Assembly (NCBI GenBank): GCA_965242605.1
Contig: CBDESS010000001.1
Coordinates: forward strand, 124,001-188,000
Source of the DNA: JAAXHF01 sp965242605
GTDB taxonomy: Bacteria; Desulfobacterota; Binatia; Bin18
Length of the DNA: 64,000 nt
Direction of reading: 5' to 3'
Shown here: piece by piece, positions 52,465 to 61,953 of the stretch
Layout of the letters: each line of letters starts with the position of its first letter
Position numbering within the stretch: position 1 is the stretch's first letter
The notes under the pieces: generated by a model
What the model was told of the DNA's origin: nothing
Database searches by the model: none
The model's input: the letters and a program-made list of their open reading frames with translations, nothing else
Translations under genes and position numbers: made by a program

Positions 52465-53691
52465 CCGCTCAGCCGTTCATGGACAGCCGCCCGGCGGCCG
52501 CCCACAACTGAAAGAGCCCGAGCGACGACACCACCCAGGACGACCAGCGTGCCCAAGATATTCGCCACCCATCCGTTTGTGTCTTCCCCCAAAAGCTGTG
52601 AGCGGTTCATGACGAGCAGCAAGAAGACCGCCACGGTCGGCAGCAAGGCCCCGTTCACCGCCTGAGCCACAACGATAGCGGCCACAGGGTGCTGCCCAAG
52701 GGCGGCCAGCACTGTCCCGGTCAGGGTAATGGCACCCCACACGGCACAACACCGCCAGCTGCGCAACTCTTGCCGCCAGCCAAGAACGCCGGCGGTTGCG
52801 TAGGCCGCTGCCAGCGGGGCAGTAATGGCGCTGGTGAGGCCGGCGCACAAGAGGCCGGCGGCAAAAAAAGACCGGGCGGCCGAGCCGAGCAGCGGTTCAA
52901 GCTGACTGGCCAGCATACCGGCGTTGTCGGGCGGGCCACCCCGCCCAAAAAACGCGCCCCGCCGCAGTTGAGACAATGGCCAGCGTCATCACGCCGCCAA
53001 GCGACACCGATAGCCAGGTATCGCGCCGAGCGACCGTCACCGCCCGCCGCTTGGGCAGGTGGTCGGCCCAGCGTTCGCGGACCGCGCCAGCGTGCAAGAA
53101 CAGGTTGTAGGGCACAAGCGTCGTGCCAATCAGGGCCAGAATCAGCACGGCAGAATCCGGGGGAAAATCCGGCCACAGCGCACCCCCGAGTATCTCCCCG
53201 ACCGGGGGACGAGCCACCACCGCGGTCAGGACAAAGACCACACTCATGCTCAGCACCAGGACGATCAGACACCGCTCAAGCCCCCGGTAGGTGCCCAAGG
53301 CCAACAGGACCGCTACCCCAAGCCCGATTGCCACTGCCCAACCCTGAGCCGGCAGACCGGTCAGGACCGCCAGCCCCGCCGCGGCTCCGGTGATATTGCC
53401 GGTTTCAAAAGCCGCATTCCCCCCACCGATACCGACCACAACGAGGGTACACACTGGCAACCGCAGGCGTGAATCACGAAAGACCGCTCGCAGCGCTTCG
53501 CCAAGCCCCTGGCGGCTGACGATAGCAAGCCGGGCGGCCATGTCCTGGAGGACGATGGTTGCCAGAACGGAAAAGACCACCACCCAGACCAGACGGTGTC
53601 CAAAGCGCGCCCCGACCAAGCTGGCCGTTGTCACCGTCCCCGGTCCGATAAAGGCGGCAACCACCAGGAAACCCGGGCCAAAGTGCCTCAC
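52461..53691 (-). pseudogene. NRAMP-family metal transporter with one frameshift
   Basis: The first frame (53691-52897) encodes FGPGFLVVAAFIGPGTVTTASLVGARFG and TTLVPYNLFLHAG, NRAMP hallmarks for Mn2+/Fe2+:H+ symport, up to VMTLAIVSTAA. The second frame resumes with GAFFGRGGPPDNAGMLASQLEPLLG and continues through the remaining membrane segments to 52461. Deleting one G from the GGGG run near 52966 joins them to about 409 aa, the family length. Either a real inactivating insertion or a sequencing error. ATG 53691 abuts the previous gene's stop. Confidence 0.87.
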
Positions 53692-53694
53692 GGC

Positions 53695-54081
53695 TCACCC
53701 CTGCCAGCCAGCCACATCTTTTTTGGCACTGAGCCCAGCCGGCGTGACCCGCACAAGCAGTTCTCCCGGCCCTCTGTTGCGCCTGCCATACGCCTCGGCT
53801 TGCTCGGCACCCGGAGAGCGGCCGCCGCCCCGCCCCGCCCAGTGGAGCAGCTGCCCAGGGTCATCGCTCAGGCTGGCCGTCCCGCCGCGCCGGACAAAGG
53901 CCAACGGCGGGGTGTCGTCGTCAACGCCCAGGCTGACCCGTGGTTCACGGCACCGGCTGGCCGCTTTCACGCTGGCCTGCCAGGTGGAAGGATAGCCGTT
54001 GTCTTTGACCGTGGCGCACTGGGCGGTGCCGGCGTGCTCGGTCAGAAAGGCCCCGGCTTCGTCGCCGGTCATCGGCTTCAT
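53695..54081 (-). pseudogene. PPOX-class F420/FMN-dependent oxidoreductase with internal deletion
   Basis: 128 aa if started at 54081. It begins MKPMTGDEAGAFLTEHAGTAQCATVKDNGYPS and ends EAYGRRNRGPGELLVRVTPAGLSAKKDV, the ends of a TIGR03618-like protein. The normal middle strand pair (about 20 residues between the GxPH..PVWF and RDPRVSL segments) is missing, replaced by TWQASVKAASRCREPRVSL. The flavin site should be damaged. Family function is redox chemistry with F420 or FMN. Confidence 0.6.
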
Positions 54082-54215
54082 GGCCGAAACTATGCCCTGT
54101 TTTTTCTCAGGAATAAAGCGCAGACCGCAGGAGCCTGGGCCGTGTCCAGCCTTGCCCCGTCTTCCTGACCCATAGTATACAGTCTCACGGTCGTACACAA
54201 AGGAGGGGGCACACT

Positions 54216-55505
54216 ATGGCGCGACCGGTTCGCTACAATATGATTGGGCTGTTGTTCTGCAGCTCGGTCGTCAATTACATTGACCGGGTCAATATCTCGG
54301 TCGCCGCCCCGGTCATCATGGCCGCCACCGGTTGGGATACAGACCGCTTTGGGCTGGTCTTTTCGGCCTTTCTGGTCGGCTACGCGCTGTTGCAGATTCC
54401 GGGCGGCCTGGTAGCCGACCGCTGGAGTGCCCGCAAGGTGCTGGCCCTGGCCTTCTGTGGCTTTTCGCTGTTCACCGCCCTGACCCCGCTGGGCCAGTTG
54501 GGCTTTGCCCTGTTTATCGCCATGCGTTTTCTGGTCGGCGCGTTTGAGTCCATGACCTTTCCGGCCCTGACCTCGCTCAACTCACGTTGGATTCCACGCA
54601 CAGAGTTTGGCCGGGCGCAAACGGTCAGCATCTCGGGCATCACCGTCGGCCAGATGATCGCCTACCCGCTGACCACCTGGATTGTTGTCCAGTTCAGCTG
54701 GCCGAGCGTCTTTTATTTCAACGCCCTGCTCGGTTTTGTGTGGGCCGCGGCCTGGCTGTGGTATGCGACCGACACCCCGCGCCAGCATCCGCGCATCAGC
54801 CAGGCCGAGCGGGACTATATTGAATCCAACCTGTCGCCCAAGCCGAGCACCCCACTGCCCATCAGCGCTCTCTTCAGCAGCCTCCCCCTGCTGACCGTGT
54901 GCCTCAGCTATATGGGCTATGCCTACATCGGCTGGATGTTTCTGTTCTGGTTTCCGACCTATCTGGTCGAGGGCCGGGCCATGTCGCTGGAAACGATGGG
55001 CCTCGTGGGCATCCTCCTGCACGGGGCCGGCTTTGTCGGGATTCTGGGCGGCGGCGCGGTCTCGGACTGGCTGCTGCGCAAAGGCTGGAGTGCCGAGTTC
55101 GCCCGCGCCCGGCTGGCCGGCTTTGGGGTCGGCCTGTCCCTGCCCTTTCTGCTCGCGGCGTCGCTGGTGCCCTCAACCCCCCTCAGCGTCCTGTGCCTGG
55201 TGAGCTTTTACTTCTTTTTTGCCAGCGCGGTCGCCGGCTATACAACCGTGTCGATTGAGTTCAACCCCCATTTTGCCGGGGCGATCTTTGGCATGATCAA
55301 CTGTCTGGGCAGTTTCGCCGGCATCTTCGGCCCGCTGACCGCCGGCTTCATGCTGGCCGGGGGTGGCAGCTGGACCCTGCCGTTTTTTGTCGCCGCCGGG
55401 GTCGGCACCGTCTGCACGGCCATCCTGCTCGTCGTCCCGATCCGCCCCATCGTCTTCAGCGGCTTCGCCACACCCGAGCCAACTGTCGGCAGAGAGACGC
55501 ATTGA
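54216..55505 (+). CDS. MFS transporter, anion:cation symporter-like
   Basis: 429 aa with twelve predicted hydrophobic segments. N-terminus NYIDRVNISVAAPVIMAATGWDTDRFGLVFSAF and the MFS loop GGLVADRWSARKVL, typical of the ACS (anion:cation symporter) family that imports organic acids such as galactonate or phthalate. GGAGGGGG precedes the ATG. The substrate is unknown. Confidence 0.85.
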   Translation: MARPVRYNMIGLLFCSSVVNYIDRVNISVAAPVIMAATGWDTDRFGLVFSAFLVGYALLQIPGGLVADRWSARKVLALAFCGFSLFTALTPLGQLGFALFIAMRFLVGAFESMTFPALTSLNSRWIPRTEFGRAQTVSISGITVGQMIAYPLTTWIVVQFSWPSVFYFNALLGFVWAAAWLWYATDTPRQHPRISQAERDYIESNLSPKPSTPLPISALFSSLPLLTVCLSYMGYAYIGWMFLFWFPTYLVEGRAMSLETMGLVGILLHGAGFVGILGGGAVSDWLLRKGWSAEFARARLAGFGVGLSLPFLLAASLVPSTPLSVLCLVSFYFFFASAVAGYTTVSIEFNPHFAGAIFGMINCLGSFAGIFGPLTAGFMLAGGGSWTLPFFVAAGVGTVCTAILLVVPIRPIVFSGFATPEPTVGRETH

Positions 55506-55638
55506 GGCCGTCCTAACTGCGCACCCCCACACCGGAGGCCGGTGCTCTTATCCTCTCCGCGCCCAACTGACGCGGAGAGAAATTGAAGACGGGGATATTC
55601 TCTACACAAAAGAGCCCCGCCGAAGAGCGGCTTCTGGG

Positions 55639-55968
55639 TCATACCAGACCGCAGCGACAAAATTCTGGATTTCCTGAACAAAATTCCATACGACATCCGA
55701 CGATAGCGGATGGATTGATTTCGGCTCCAAGAGAAACATGCTCCTGACGAGCAGCCTCAAACAAGGTGGTCCCAACCCCCGCAAATGGGTCAAGGACTAC
55801 ACTATCCCTTGCAGCATACCGGCTGAGGAGAAGTTCGACCAACTGCGGCGAGAATTGTCCTCGCCAGGGAAATATGTTCGTCCGCCTGCGGTCTGCCAGA
55901 TCGAGACTCTGCTGCGGTATCTCTTTAGCGTTGAGCGGGGTTTCGTCAAAGACCTTCGTGGCTTCCAT
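55639..55968 (-). pseudogene. N-terminal fragment of a DNA N4/N6-methyltransferase
   Basis: The frame contains RRTNIFPWRGQFSPQLVELLL and motif I SVVLDPFAGVGTTLFEAARQ (SAM binding), then stops after about 110 codons from ATG 55968. The catalytic (D/S/N)PPY motif and target-recognition part are absent. It is a truncated modification gene with no restriction partner nearby. The rest of 55506-56227 contains only the repeat at 56128 and the next gene's ribosome site. Confidence 0.7.
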
Positions 55969-56127
55969 CACCCTGCGCGGAACCGTAGAGTGCTCAGAAA
56001 GAACATGGGGATCTCGGGGCAGGAGCAGTACCATGCCGATCTATTCATTTCTGCTCGGATGCGCGAGCACTGTTTACAATGACGCTATGGATTATACAGA
56101 AAATCTCCCATGAGCGCCAGCATCATC

Positions 56128-56159
56128 CAGACTTGATCCCCTGCAGACTTGATCCCCTG
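56128..56159. repeat. Perfect 16-bp tandem repeat
   Basis: CAGACTTGATCCCCTG occurs twice back to back (56128-56143, 56144-56159), about 70 bp upstream of the acyl-CoA dehydrogenase ATG. It could be an operator or a slippage product. Confidence 0.85.
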
Positions 56160-56227
56160 GCCTTACAGGGGTTAAGGTATGGATTGTTCAGCGCGTACTA
56201 TAAGCACGACACGGAAGGAGCCTGAAG

Positions 56228-57439
56228 ATGAATTTTGAATACGCGCCCAAGGTCACAGCGCTGCGCCAAAAGGTCCAGGACTTCATGGATGAGCACATCT
56301 ACCCCAACGAGAAAACCTATGACGAGCAGCTCAACAGCCAGGGCAACCGGTGGCAGATTCCGCCCATCATTGAAGAACTCAAACACAAGGCCAAGGCGCA
56401 AAACCTGTGGAACCTGTTCCTGCCCGAAAGCAACTACGGCTACGGTCTCACCAACCTGGAATATGCGCCGCTGGCCGAGGTCATGGGCTGCGTACACTGG
56501 GCGTCTGAGGTGTTCAACTGCTCAGCCCCAGACACCGGCAACATGGAAGTCCTCTCACGTTACGGCACCACAGAGCAGCAGGACCGCTGGCTGCACCCCC
56601 TGCTGAACGGCGATATTCGGTCGTGCTTTGCCATGACCGAACCCGCGGTCGCCTCGTCTGACGCGACCAATATCGAGTCGAGCATCGTCCGGGACGGCGA
56701 CGAGTACGTCATCAACGGCCGCAAATGGTGGTCGTCGGGTATGGGCGACCCGCGCTGTCAGATTATCATCTTCATGGGGAAAACCGACCCCGACCACCCG
56801 AGTCGCTATCGCCAGCAGTCGCAGATTCTAGTGCCGCGCGACACGCCGGGGATCACCATCGTGCGTATGCTGTCGGTATTCGGCTATGACGACGCCCCGC
56901 ACGGCCACGCCGAGGTCGAGTTCAAAGACGTGCGGGTGCCGGCCTCGAACATGATTCTGGGCGAGGGCCGCGGGTTTGAGATCGCCCAGGGGCGGCTCGG
57001 GCCGGGCCGTATCCACCACTGCATGCGGCTCATCGGTCAGGCGGAACGCGCCCTGGGGAAAATGTGCCGGCGGGCCAAGTCACGCGTCGCCTTTGGAAAG
57101 CCGGTCTCAGAACGAAGCGTAACCCAGGAGCGCATCGCCGAAGCCCGCCTCTCCATTGAACAGGCCCGGCTGCTGACGCTCAAAGCCGCCTACATGATGG
57201 ACACGGTCGGCAATAAGGCGGCTCGGGCCGAAATTGCGATGATCAAGGTCGCCGCGCCGAACATGGCCCTCAAGGTGATTGACTGGGCCATGCAGGCCTA
57301 CGGCGGGGGCGCGGTAGACGAGGAGTTCGGCCTGGCCAGAGCCTATGCCCAGGCCCGGACGCTGCGCTTTGCCGATGGCCCGGACGAGGTTCACCGAAAC
57401 CAGATTGCTCGTCTGGAGCTGCGCAAGTACGACGCATAG
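56228..57439 (+). CDS. Acyl-CoA dehydrogenase
   Basis: 403 aa preceded by AAGGAG. N-terminal helical domain, then FAMTEPAVASSDATNIES (FAD/substrate region), NGRKWWSSGMGDPRCQI and the C-terminal domain with AIQAYGGG-type segment WAMQAYGGGAVDEEFGLARAYAQARTLRFADGPDEVH. It oxidises acyl-CoA to enoyl-CoA with FAD; length and wording match the ACAD10/11-like bacterial group. Substrate unknown. Confidence 0.93.
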   Translation: MNFEYAPKVTALRQKVQDFMDEHIYPNEKTYDEQLNSQGNRWQIPPIIEELKHKAKAQNLWNLFLPESNYGYGLTNLEYAPLAEVMGCVHWASEVFNCSAPDTGNMEVLSRYGTTEQQDRWLHPLLNGDIRSCFAMTEPAVASSDATNIESSIVRDGDEYVINGRKWWSSGMGDPRCQIIIFMGKTDPDHPSRYRQQSQILVPRDTPGITIVRMLSVFGYDDAPHGHAEVEFKDVRVPASNMILGEGRGFEIAQGRLGPGRIHHCMRLIGQAERALGKMCRRAKSRVAFGKPVSERSVTQERIAEARLSIEQARLLTLKAAYMMDTVGNKAARAEIAMIKVAAPNMALKVIDWAMQAYGGGAVDEEFGLARAYAQARTLRFADGPDEVHRNQIARLELRKYDA

Positions 57440-57583
57440 CCGCTCGGTCCCCCCCGCCCTGTGCCGCATCGGGGCGGGAGAGAAGGAACCAGACCGGTCA
57501 GGCCAGGGCCGGAAATGCAGAAATCACATAATTGCCACACAGGCGGGTCGAATCCATGATGTTCTGGTGTGGGATGCCGCCGC

Positions 57584-58331
57584 TTACTGCCCCGCCAGGC
57601 CGGCCAACAGCGCCCCGACATCGGGCGCATCAAGCACCAGATTCCCCACCAACACGGCGTCAACCTTGCCCAGCAGGGCCGCGCATTTGTCGGTGCTGGC
57701 GGCTTCATCCAGGGCCAGCACAGTCTTGTGTCGCGGTATCAGGGCGACAAGCCGCTCAATCTGCTGGACCTCAAGCCGGCCCGACGGTGCGCTGATCCCC
57801 AGCACAAACGCTCCCGCGTCCAGCGCCCGGTCTACCTCGGCCGGGGTCTGCACCGCGACCACCGGCGTCATATGGCTGGCGCTGGCGGCGTTCATCAGGC
57901 GGGTCAAGGTGCCAGGCTCCGGCTCTCCGGCCCAGACAACCACCGCGTCCGCTCCACACAGCCGGGCGTGGTGAATCTGGTGGGGATGGATGATGAGGTC
58001 GAGCCGCAAGAGCGGCGCGCTGATCGCCTCCGAGACCGCCCGCAGGTCTTCGAGCGAGGTGCCAAACATGCTCGGCTCGGTGTACACGCCGACCGCGCCG
58101 ACCTCGGCCTCATCACAGGCCCGAGCCAACGCCACCAGGTCGGTCTGCGGCCAGCCCCGCCCGGTGTGGGGGTCAACCCGCTTGAGGGCCCGCGATGCAG
58201 GCGAGCTCCTGCTTATGGGTCGTGACGTACTGGGCAAAGGCCCGGATACTGGGGCTCAGCTCGCTCACCGGCAGGTCGGCCAGGCGTTCAAGCTCGGCGT
58301 CCTTTGCAGCGCGTAAGGCGTGCCAGTCCAT
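57584..58331 (-). pseudogene. Indole-3-glycerol-phosphate synthase-like protein, frameshifted
   Basis: ATG 58331 begins MDWHALRAAKDAELERLADLP, running through RAFAQYVTTHKQELACIA. The frame then ends, and the next frame takes over with ALKRVDPHTGRGWPQTDLVALARACDEAEVGAVGVYTEPSMFG, through HPHQIHHARLCGADAVVVW to 57584. Together they form a TrpC-type TIM barrel of about 250 aa. One base change near 58190-58200 breaks it. The KDF segment with the second catalytic Lys reads LDL here, so even the intact version was probably not a standard IGPS. Confidence 0.75.
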
Positions 58332-58340
58332 AAGCCCTCG

Positions 58341-58538
58341 TCACACAAGTGAACGATGATACCCTCTCGCATAGGGAATTCCGTAGCAAAATACGCAAGC
58401 CGCTCCCGCTTTTTCTTCGGCTTGTAACGCCTTTGCAGATCCGCCTTGGGGTGAGGCGGGGGCCAACAGAATGTGGTGCAACGCATCATCAAAGGATCCA
58501 GCGCTCATGATTTCCTTACGTTCACCGCGCCTGCTCAT
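58341..58538 (-). CDS. Hypothetical protein coupled to a methyltransferase remnant
   Basis: 65 aa from ATG 58538, whose ATGA overlaps the methyltransferase stop. MSRRGERKEIMSAGSFDDALHHILLAP looks like a real start. After that, another frame (to 58265) offers an equally plausible continuation (KADLQRRYKPKKKRERLAYFATEFPMREG), so it may itself be frameshifted. No known domain. Confidence 0.35.
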   Translation of the reverse strand: MSRRGERKEIMSAGSFDDALHHILLAPASPQGGSAKALQAEEKAGAACVFCYGIPYARGYHRSLV

Positions 58539-59129
58539 ACCTCTTCCCCTTTTTCGGGCTTGTGCCAATTGCCAAATGTTTTTTTCGCAACGCCATAAAC
58601 CAACACATCTTCAGAATAATGTTTTGGGTCTGGTAAATTGCTGAGCAACAGGGTGACACACGGGTGCTTGTTAATGTTGAATCGAACTTCCTGATAATGC
58701 GTTTCTGAATTATGACGAAACCCTTTGGGATGTATCGGAAAGTTCCGGTGTGGATACAGGCCGCAAAAGGTCTTGCCTTCATCAAGGTAGCAGGGCGGGT
58801 CGCAATACAGGAAATCCCTGGTGTGGCGCGGTATGGATTCATGGAAATCTGCGCATTCGACGCTTAATCGGGGTGCGCGGAACACGGCAGACTTCTCAAC
58901 CATTCTGGTATAGCGTTCCTCGGAAAGGGACATGTCCGACGTCCATGAAAGGCGACGCGACACCTTTCACGCCGTCAGGCAACAACTCCACAATCAAGCC
59001 AACGGCCAAGCTCTTGCCGCCAGCATATCGTAAGGGCGAGGCAGGATAGCGCCTGTATTTGCGGGTGCCTCGGTTTCTCAAGGTGCTCAGGAATGCCGCT
59101 TTTCGTTCGGTATGGAACAAAACGCTCAT
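58535..59129 (-). pseudogene. D12-class DNA adenine methyltransferase, degraded
   Basis: One frame (59129-58896) gives the N-terminus with SPLRYAGGKSLAVGLIVELLP and PFMDVGHV, the D12/Dam-type motif I region. A second frame (58963-58535) gives DFLYCDPPCYL (the DPPY catalytic motif IV) and NINKHPCVTLLLSNLPDP. The spacing between the two motifs is about 100 residues shorter than in Dam-type enzymes and a frame change separates them, so there is both a deletion and a shift. Probably an old restriction-modification remnant. Confidence 0.72.
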
Positions 59130-59208
59130 ACTTCCTTCCCGGATGAGGACTGATATCAGCGTTCACTGTTTCGGAAGCGCGACAGATTGGGCAGACCGGT
59201 CCGGGCGG

Positions 59209-59355
59209 TCACACCGCCATTGACCCGGCTCGCTTCGTCAGGCCGGCAACCACCACCGCCGCGCCTTCCTGGGCAAAACCGCGGGCAGATGCCGAGCCAA
59301 TACCAGAGCCGCCGGCAGTAATAACGGCTACCCTGCCCTCAAATCGTCCGGCCAT
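59209..59355 (-). pseudogene. N-terminal fragment of a short-chain dehydrogenase
   Basis: 48 aa: MAGRFEGRVAVITAGGSGIGSASARGFAQEGAAVVVAG contains the SDR dinucleotide motif (TxGGSGIG), but a stop follows shortly after. The catalytic YxxxK and the rest of the 250-aa fold are missing. Confidence 0.75.
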
Positions 59356-59391
59356 CGCTGTCCCCCCCCTTCCGCCTGGTCCTGGCCGGGG

Positions 59392-60363
59392 TTAAAGCAC
59401 CCCGAGGCGGCCAAGACAAGAGGACCGGCCGGCTAGGGGGCGGAAGAAACGGTCACAGTCGGGGAAGAAAAACGGCAGGTCCTGGCGGATAGCCGCGCCG
59501 ACCTGTTTGGCGCTGGCCGCGGAGGGAAACGGACCGAGCACCACCTGATACCAGCGGCTGGCCAGACCGGGCGGGGCCAGCAGTTCAGCCTGGTAGCCCT
59601 TCCGGCGCAAAAGCCGGACCGCAGAGCTGGCCGACTCGGACGAGTCAAAAGTGGCGACCTGGAGCCGGTACGAGGCCGGGCCTGGTTGGGCCTGGCGGGT
59701 GGCCTCAGGTGCGGCCGGCGGGAGCTCGGCCATCTCTTCCCGGGCCGGACTTGCCGGCAGGGGACGGTAGGGCAGGTCAGGCACCCGGGCAGCCAGGTTG
59801 CGGGCCAGGTCATCAATGGCCCGCTGTATCTGTGCATCGCTGATATCGCGGAGCAGCAGCACTGCGTTTGGCACAATGCCGATGGGCGACAGGGGCAGGC
59901 CACCAGACCGGAACCGGGTGGTGTACGATTCCTCAACCAGCGACCGGCCGCTCCGGGCGTCAATCAAGCGAATGCCAGCGTCAAGCGCGATGCCGGCGTA
60001 CAGCCCCAGATACAGGCGCCTGGCCTGGGTCACGACCCCGTACACCAGAGCCTGACAGCCGAGGGTCTCGCCCAGCGACCGGGCCGACAGCCCTCTCCAG
60101 TCCGGCGGCAGCCTGGCATCAATCTCGTGCAACTCGACATCGACAAAGCGTTTGGTGCTCAGGTGGCCGGCAAAACTGCGGCGCACCTGACCGGTGATCG
60201 CCGGCCGTCCGGTCCTGTTGCTGAAGGGCAGCACGCACACCCGTTTGGGGTCAGGGTCCTGCTGGCTCCAGGCGACAAATCGGGAAGACGGGGGAGGCAG
60301 CTTTTGCGCCCCGCAGGCCGTACACACCAGGGCGAGGCACGCACCCCCACACCAGACCAGCAC
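59392..60363 (-). CDS. Lipoprotein with SPOR domain
   Basis: 323 aa. N-terminal signal with a probable lipobox ending at Cys17 (LVCTAC). Residues 40-205 resemble GNA1162/DUF799-like lipoproteins (KRVCVLPFSNRTGRPAITGQVRRSFAGHL). A C-terminal SPOR domain (YRLQVATFDSSESASSAVRLLRRKGYQAELL...WYQVVLGPF) binds septal, denuded glycan. Likely envelope or division associated. Confidence 0.78.
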   Translation of the reverse strand: MLVWCGGACLALVCTACGAQKLPPPSSRFVAWSQQDPDPKRVCVLPFSNRTGRPAITGQVRRSFAGHLSTKRFVDVELHEIDARLPPDWRGLSARSLGETLGCQALVYGVVTQARRLYLGLYAGIALDAGIRLIDARSGRSLVEESYTTRFRSGGLPLSPIGIVPNAVLLLRDISDAQIQRAIDDLARNLAARVPDLPYRPLPASPAREEMAELPPAAPEATRQAQPGPASYRLQVATFDSSESASSAVRLLRRKGYQAELLAPPGLASRWYQVVLGPFPSAASAKQVGAAIRQDLPFFFPDCDRFFRPLAGRSSCLGRLGVL

Positions 60364-60549
60364 ACTTTCTCATCCTCACCTCCCATCCACAACCGCATGC
60401 TGTGTCCTTTGTACAGCAATCCAGGCCGGGAAGAAATGGGCCGCGGCAGCAATTCTTGTCCTCCGCTTCCAAAGCGGCTAGACTGTGACCCACGCCGAAC
60501 AACACAAGCCAGACAACGCCGGCCCGCTATCGTCCGGCCCTCCTCACCG

Positions 60550-61404
60550 ATGCTCACCTCTACCTTTCAACACATCCACGGCATCGGTGACAAGACCGAG
60601 AAAAAAATCTGGGCGGCCGGTCTGACCACCTGGCAGACCTTTCTGGACACGCCCAACCGGGCACCGTTGAGCGCGTGGCAACGTGAGCTGGTGTGCCGTC
60701 AGCTCGAACAGTCACTGCACCGCCTGAAACGCGGCGATGCCCAGTACTTCAGCCGGCGGCTCCCCCCGGCCCTCCACTGGCGGCTGTATCCGGGGTTCTG
60801 CCAACGGGTAGCCTATCTCGATATTGAGACGACCGGGACCTCTCCCCCTGAATGCGCGATTACCGTCATCGGCCTGTACGACGGGCAGCGTCCCCAGGTC
60901 TATGTGCGAGGACGGAACCTGGCCTGTTTTGGGGCGGATATTGAGGAGTTCACGCTGCTCGTGACCTATAACGGGCGGGCCTTTGACCTGCCGTTTCTCC
61001 GGCACGAGCTGGGTCTGCCGCTCCGCCAGGCGCATATTGACCTCCGCCACCCGCTGGCCGCCCTGGGCCATACCGGCGGGCTGAAAAAAATCGAGCAGCG
61101 GCTGGGATTGGAACGCGAGGGCCCGCTGGCACTGTTGGACGGCTGGTGCGCGGTGCTGCTATGGCAGTACCATATGCAGGGACAGGCCGGGGCCCTGGAG
61201 ACGCTGCTCCGCTACAACCTGGAAGACGTGATCCACCTGCCGGCCCTGCTGGCCGAGGTGTATAATACGCGCGTCCGCCGCCTGCCCTTTCTGCTCCCCG
61301 ACCTGGAGTTTCCCCAGCCGCCGGCGATTCCGTTCGATTTTGACCCTGAGGTTGTCCGCAAGGTCCTGACCGTCACCGGCAAAGTCTCCCCCGGCCAACT
61401 ATAG
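60550..61404 (+). CDS. YprB-type ribonuclease H-like 3'-5' exonuclease
   Basis: 284 aa from ATG 60550; the open frame further upstream is antisense to the lipoprotein gene. N-terminal HhH-like region (FQHIHGIGDKTEKKIWAAG), then DEDDh-type exonuclease motifs: exo I VAYLDIETTG, exo II VTYNGRAFDLPFLR and exo III RYNLEDVIHLPAL. YprB-family proteins are predicted nucleases of RNase H fold with Mg2+-binding acids. Substrate unknown. Confidence 0.82.
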   Translation: MLTSTFQHIHGIGDKTEKKIWAAGLTTWQTFLDTPNRAPLSAWQRELVCRQLEQSLHRLKRGDAQYFSRRLPPALHWRLYPGFCQRVAYLDIETTGTSPPECAITVIGLYDGQRPQVYVRGRNLACFGADIEEFTLLVTYNGRAFDLPFLRHELGLPLRQAHIDLRHPLAALGHTGGLKKIEQRLGLEREGPLALLDGWCAVLLWQYHMQGQAGALETLLRYNLEDVIHLPALLAEVYNTRVRRLPFLLPDLEFPQPPAIPFDFDPEVVRKVLTVTGKVSPGQL

Positions 61405-61560
61405 AGCGGGGCGTCCCAGGCGTGCTGACAGAGGCGTCGCTGTTCAAAAAAATGGAACCAGACACCGCGCGGCCGGCCATGAAGGGCCTTTTCTTTTGGG
61501 CCGGGTGTCGCTATGTATGGCAGCCGACCGGTCTCTGAGCCAGACAGAAGGGAGATCGTT

Positions 61561-61945
61561 ATGGCAGACGATTCTTTCGCAAAAAATTCCCCACATCAAG
61601 GTATCGAGCGCCTACCCTGGAGAGTGGTACATCGTTGAGGTTGATGGTGGTGAGGGCAAGCTCCACATGGAACTCCGCCGCCCGGTCGGCGAGGAAGACA
61701 GCGATGTCTTTCACCTGAATATCCGCGCCCCGGTCCAGCCGTTTGAAGTGCAGAGTACCACGAGCGGCGGCGTCAAGCATACCCACGGACGGATCGAGTC
61801 TGCCCATCTGAGCTTTTCCGGCCCCCGCACGGTGTGGCCCGACTTTGTGCGCTGCATCCAAGCCCTGGCCAGTATTTTTGATACCTTGGAAACCAGCCCG
61901 CTTGACCGGGAGAAGGTCAGAGAGCACTTTTTTAAGAAAAAGTAG
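61561..61945 (+). CDS. Conserved hypothetical protein, apparent frameshift near the start
   Basis: ATG 61561 has AAGGGAG 6 nt upstream, but its frame stops after about 25 codons. The neighbouring frame, without a good start, carries the body: IPHIKVSSAYPGEWYIVEVDGGEGKLHMELRRPVGEED...EHFFKKK. Removing one A from the AAAAAA run near 61580-61585 joins MADDSFAK to IPHIKVSS in one frame of about 127 aa. Function unknown. Confidence 0.6.
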
Positions 61946-61953
61946 CCGGGCCG

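Noticed and set aside
59686..60549. Long + strand extension of the YprB-like frame
   Set aside because: It is antisense to the SPOR lipoprotein; the conserved protein begins at 60550.
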